From: an uncultured Bacteroidota bacterium
Lineage (GTDB): Bacteria; Bacteroidota; Bacteroidia; Bacteroidales; SZUA-534
Length of the DNA stretch: 7,942 nucleotides
Assembly: GCA_937885735.1 (NCBI GenBank)
Contig: CALABN010000067.1
Coordinates: forward strand, 1 to 7,942
Reading direction: 5' to 3'
In this document: piece by piece, positions 7,121 to 7,942 of the stretch
Numbering within the stretch: the first letter of the stretch is position 1
How the letters are laid out: each line of letters begins with the position of its first letter
The notes under the pieces: generated by a model
Told to the model about the DNA's origin: nothing
The model's database searches: none
What the model saw: only the letters and a program-made list of their open reading frames with translations
Position numbers and translations under genes: made by a program

Positions 7121-7942
7121 TTAATTCAAAATTGATTTTACAGCCTCACGCATTCCCGATTTTTGGACAAGTTCCAAATCGGCGGCAAGCATGTCGGTCA
7201 AGCCTGGAATCTTGTTAAGGTCCTCATCCCAGATGAAATCTGCCGCCAACACGCCTTTGGCCACTTCAGCGCAACTGCCTTTTGACCACAGGTTCTTAAG
7301 CAAATCCATAATTTTAGGGTCATCGTTGACAACTATCTCGTCGTCGCCACGCTTACCCCCCTTGTAATATGTGCAGATGCCCGCCAAGCCAAGGACAATG
7401 CCTTTGGGAAGTTCGCCCTTGCGCTCAAGGTAAGTCTTCAATCCAGGCAAGTCACGGGTCTTGAATTTAGGGAACGAATTGAGCATAATGCTTGTCACAA
7501 AATGCTTTACATAAGGATTCACAAAGCGGTCCTTGACGTCCTTTGCAAACTTGAGAAGTTCATCTTCAGGCAGATTCAGCGTCGGCAACAGTTCTGTAAA
7601 CATCACCTTGTCGACAAAACGGCCTACAATCTCATCCTCACAGCACTCGCGAACCGTATTCAGACCGCTCAGGTAGCCAACTGGCGACAAAACCGTATGC
7701 GGACCGTTCAGAAGCGTCACCTTGCGCTCGTGATAAGGTGCCTCTGACGGAACAAACAAGACATGAAGTCCTGCCTTGTCGGCTGGGAATTCCTTTGCCA
7801 CCTCTTGCGGTGCCTCTATAACCCACAAGTGGAAAATCTCCGCCTTGTCGAGCAACTTGTCTTCAATGCCTATGCGTTCCGTTATTTGCGAAGCGGTATC
7901 CTTTGGGTAGCCTGGCACGATACGGTCAACCAACGTGCAATA
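7121..7942 (-). CDS. uxaB: UxaB-type tagaturonate reductase (altronate oxidoreductase), N-terminus outside window
   Basis: The C-terminal 273 residues are present and the frame is open to the window edge. The fragment begins YCTLVDRIVPGYP, which matches the mid-protein boundary of the polyol/mannitol dehydrogenase family. Roughly 200 N-terminal residues, including the NAD-binding fold, lie upstream. The active-site pattern K-x4-N-x2-H is intact at K74, N79 and H82 of the fragment (RKVTLLNGPHT), and NPYVKH and KFKTRDLP further on fit UxaB. The closing segment ends GMREAV. The reaction is NADH-dependent reduction of D-tagaturonate to D-altronate, the substrate of UxaA next door (5-bp gap). The TTG codon at 7933 is internal, not a start. 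Mannitol or fructuronate reductase are family alternatives, but the UxaA pairing favours tagaturonate. Confidence 0.9.
   Translation of the reverse strand, partial: YCTLVDRIVPGYPKDTASQITERIGIEDKLLDKAEIFHLWVIEAPQEVAKEFPADKAGLHVLFVPSEAPYHERKVTLLNGPHTVLSPVGYLSGLNTVRECCEDEIVGRFVDKVMFTELLPTLNLPEDELLKFAKDVKDRFVNPYVKHFVTSIMLNSFPKFKTRDLPGLKTYLERKGELPKGIVLGLAGICTYYKGGKRGDDEIVVNDDPKIMDLLKNLWSKGSCAEVAKGVLAADFIWDEDLNKIPGLTDMLAADLELVQKSGMREAVKSILN

Larger units (their letters stand above)
1105..7942 (-). other. Putative L-galactose utilisation operon
   Basis: Six same-strand genes with gaps of 5, 63, 143, -10 and 28 bp end at a hairpin terminator. Their predicted activities chain without a break from sugar uptake to KDG. 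The upstream end, with its promoter, regulator and any KDG kinase or aldolase, lies outside the window. An internal promoter in the 143-bp gap cannot be excluded. Confidence 0.65.

Overview
The window looks like chromosomal DNA from a Bacteroidales bacterium, probably gut- or rumen-associated and Prevotella/Bacteroides-like. The evidence is a surface protein with the N-terminal FNYQAV-type domain common in Bacteroidetes, a TAnnTTTG-type -7 promoter element, starts without clear Shine-Dalgarno sequences, and coding regions of moderate G+C separated by very A/T-rich spacers. Genus assignment is inference. All seven recognisable genes lie on the minus strand, so the window reads from high to low coordinates.

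From 7942 down to 1270 is a likely operon of six genes. In transcription order they are the C-terminal part of a UxaB-type tagaturonate reductase, a full-length UxaA-type altronate dehydratase, a COG3618-type sugar lactonase, a zinc alcohol dehydrogenase, an aldo/keto reductase close to plant L-galactose dehydrogenase, and a FucP-type sugar:proton symporter. Two hairpins with T-tracts follow the symporter. Spacing is 5, 63, 143, -10 (overlap) and 28 bases. The 143-base gap holds a cluster of GTTGA repeats and a 16-bp palindrome, and could carry a regulatory site.

Read together, the six genes make a coherent pathway. L-galactose enters through the FucP-like carrier and the aldo/keto reductase oxidises it to L-galactonolactone. 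The lactonase opens this to L-galactonate, and the zinc dehydrogenase oxidises it at C5 to D-tagaturonate. UxaB reduces that to D-altronate and UxaA dehydrates it to 2-keto-3-deoxy-D-gluconate (KDG). The first three enzymatic steps match the L-galactose pathway characterised in Bacteroides vulgatus (Bvu0219, Bvu0220, Bvu0222). Here the two downstream hexuronate enzymes and a transporter appear joined to it. An L-fucose pathway is the main alternative, but it gives UxaB no job.

From 1269 to 554 is about 716 bases without a gene. It holds the operon terminators and, further along the minus strand, a promoter with an unusual 22-bp tandem repeat just upstream. This promoter probably drives the last gene, which runs off the window at base 1: a secreted collagen-like protein with at least 17 Gly-X-Y triplets.
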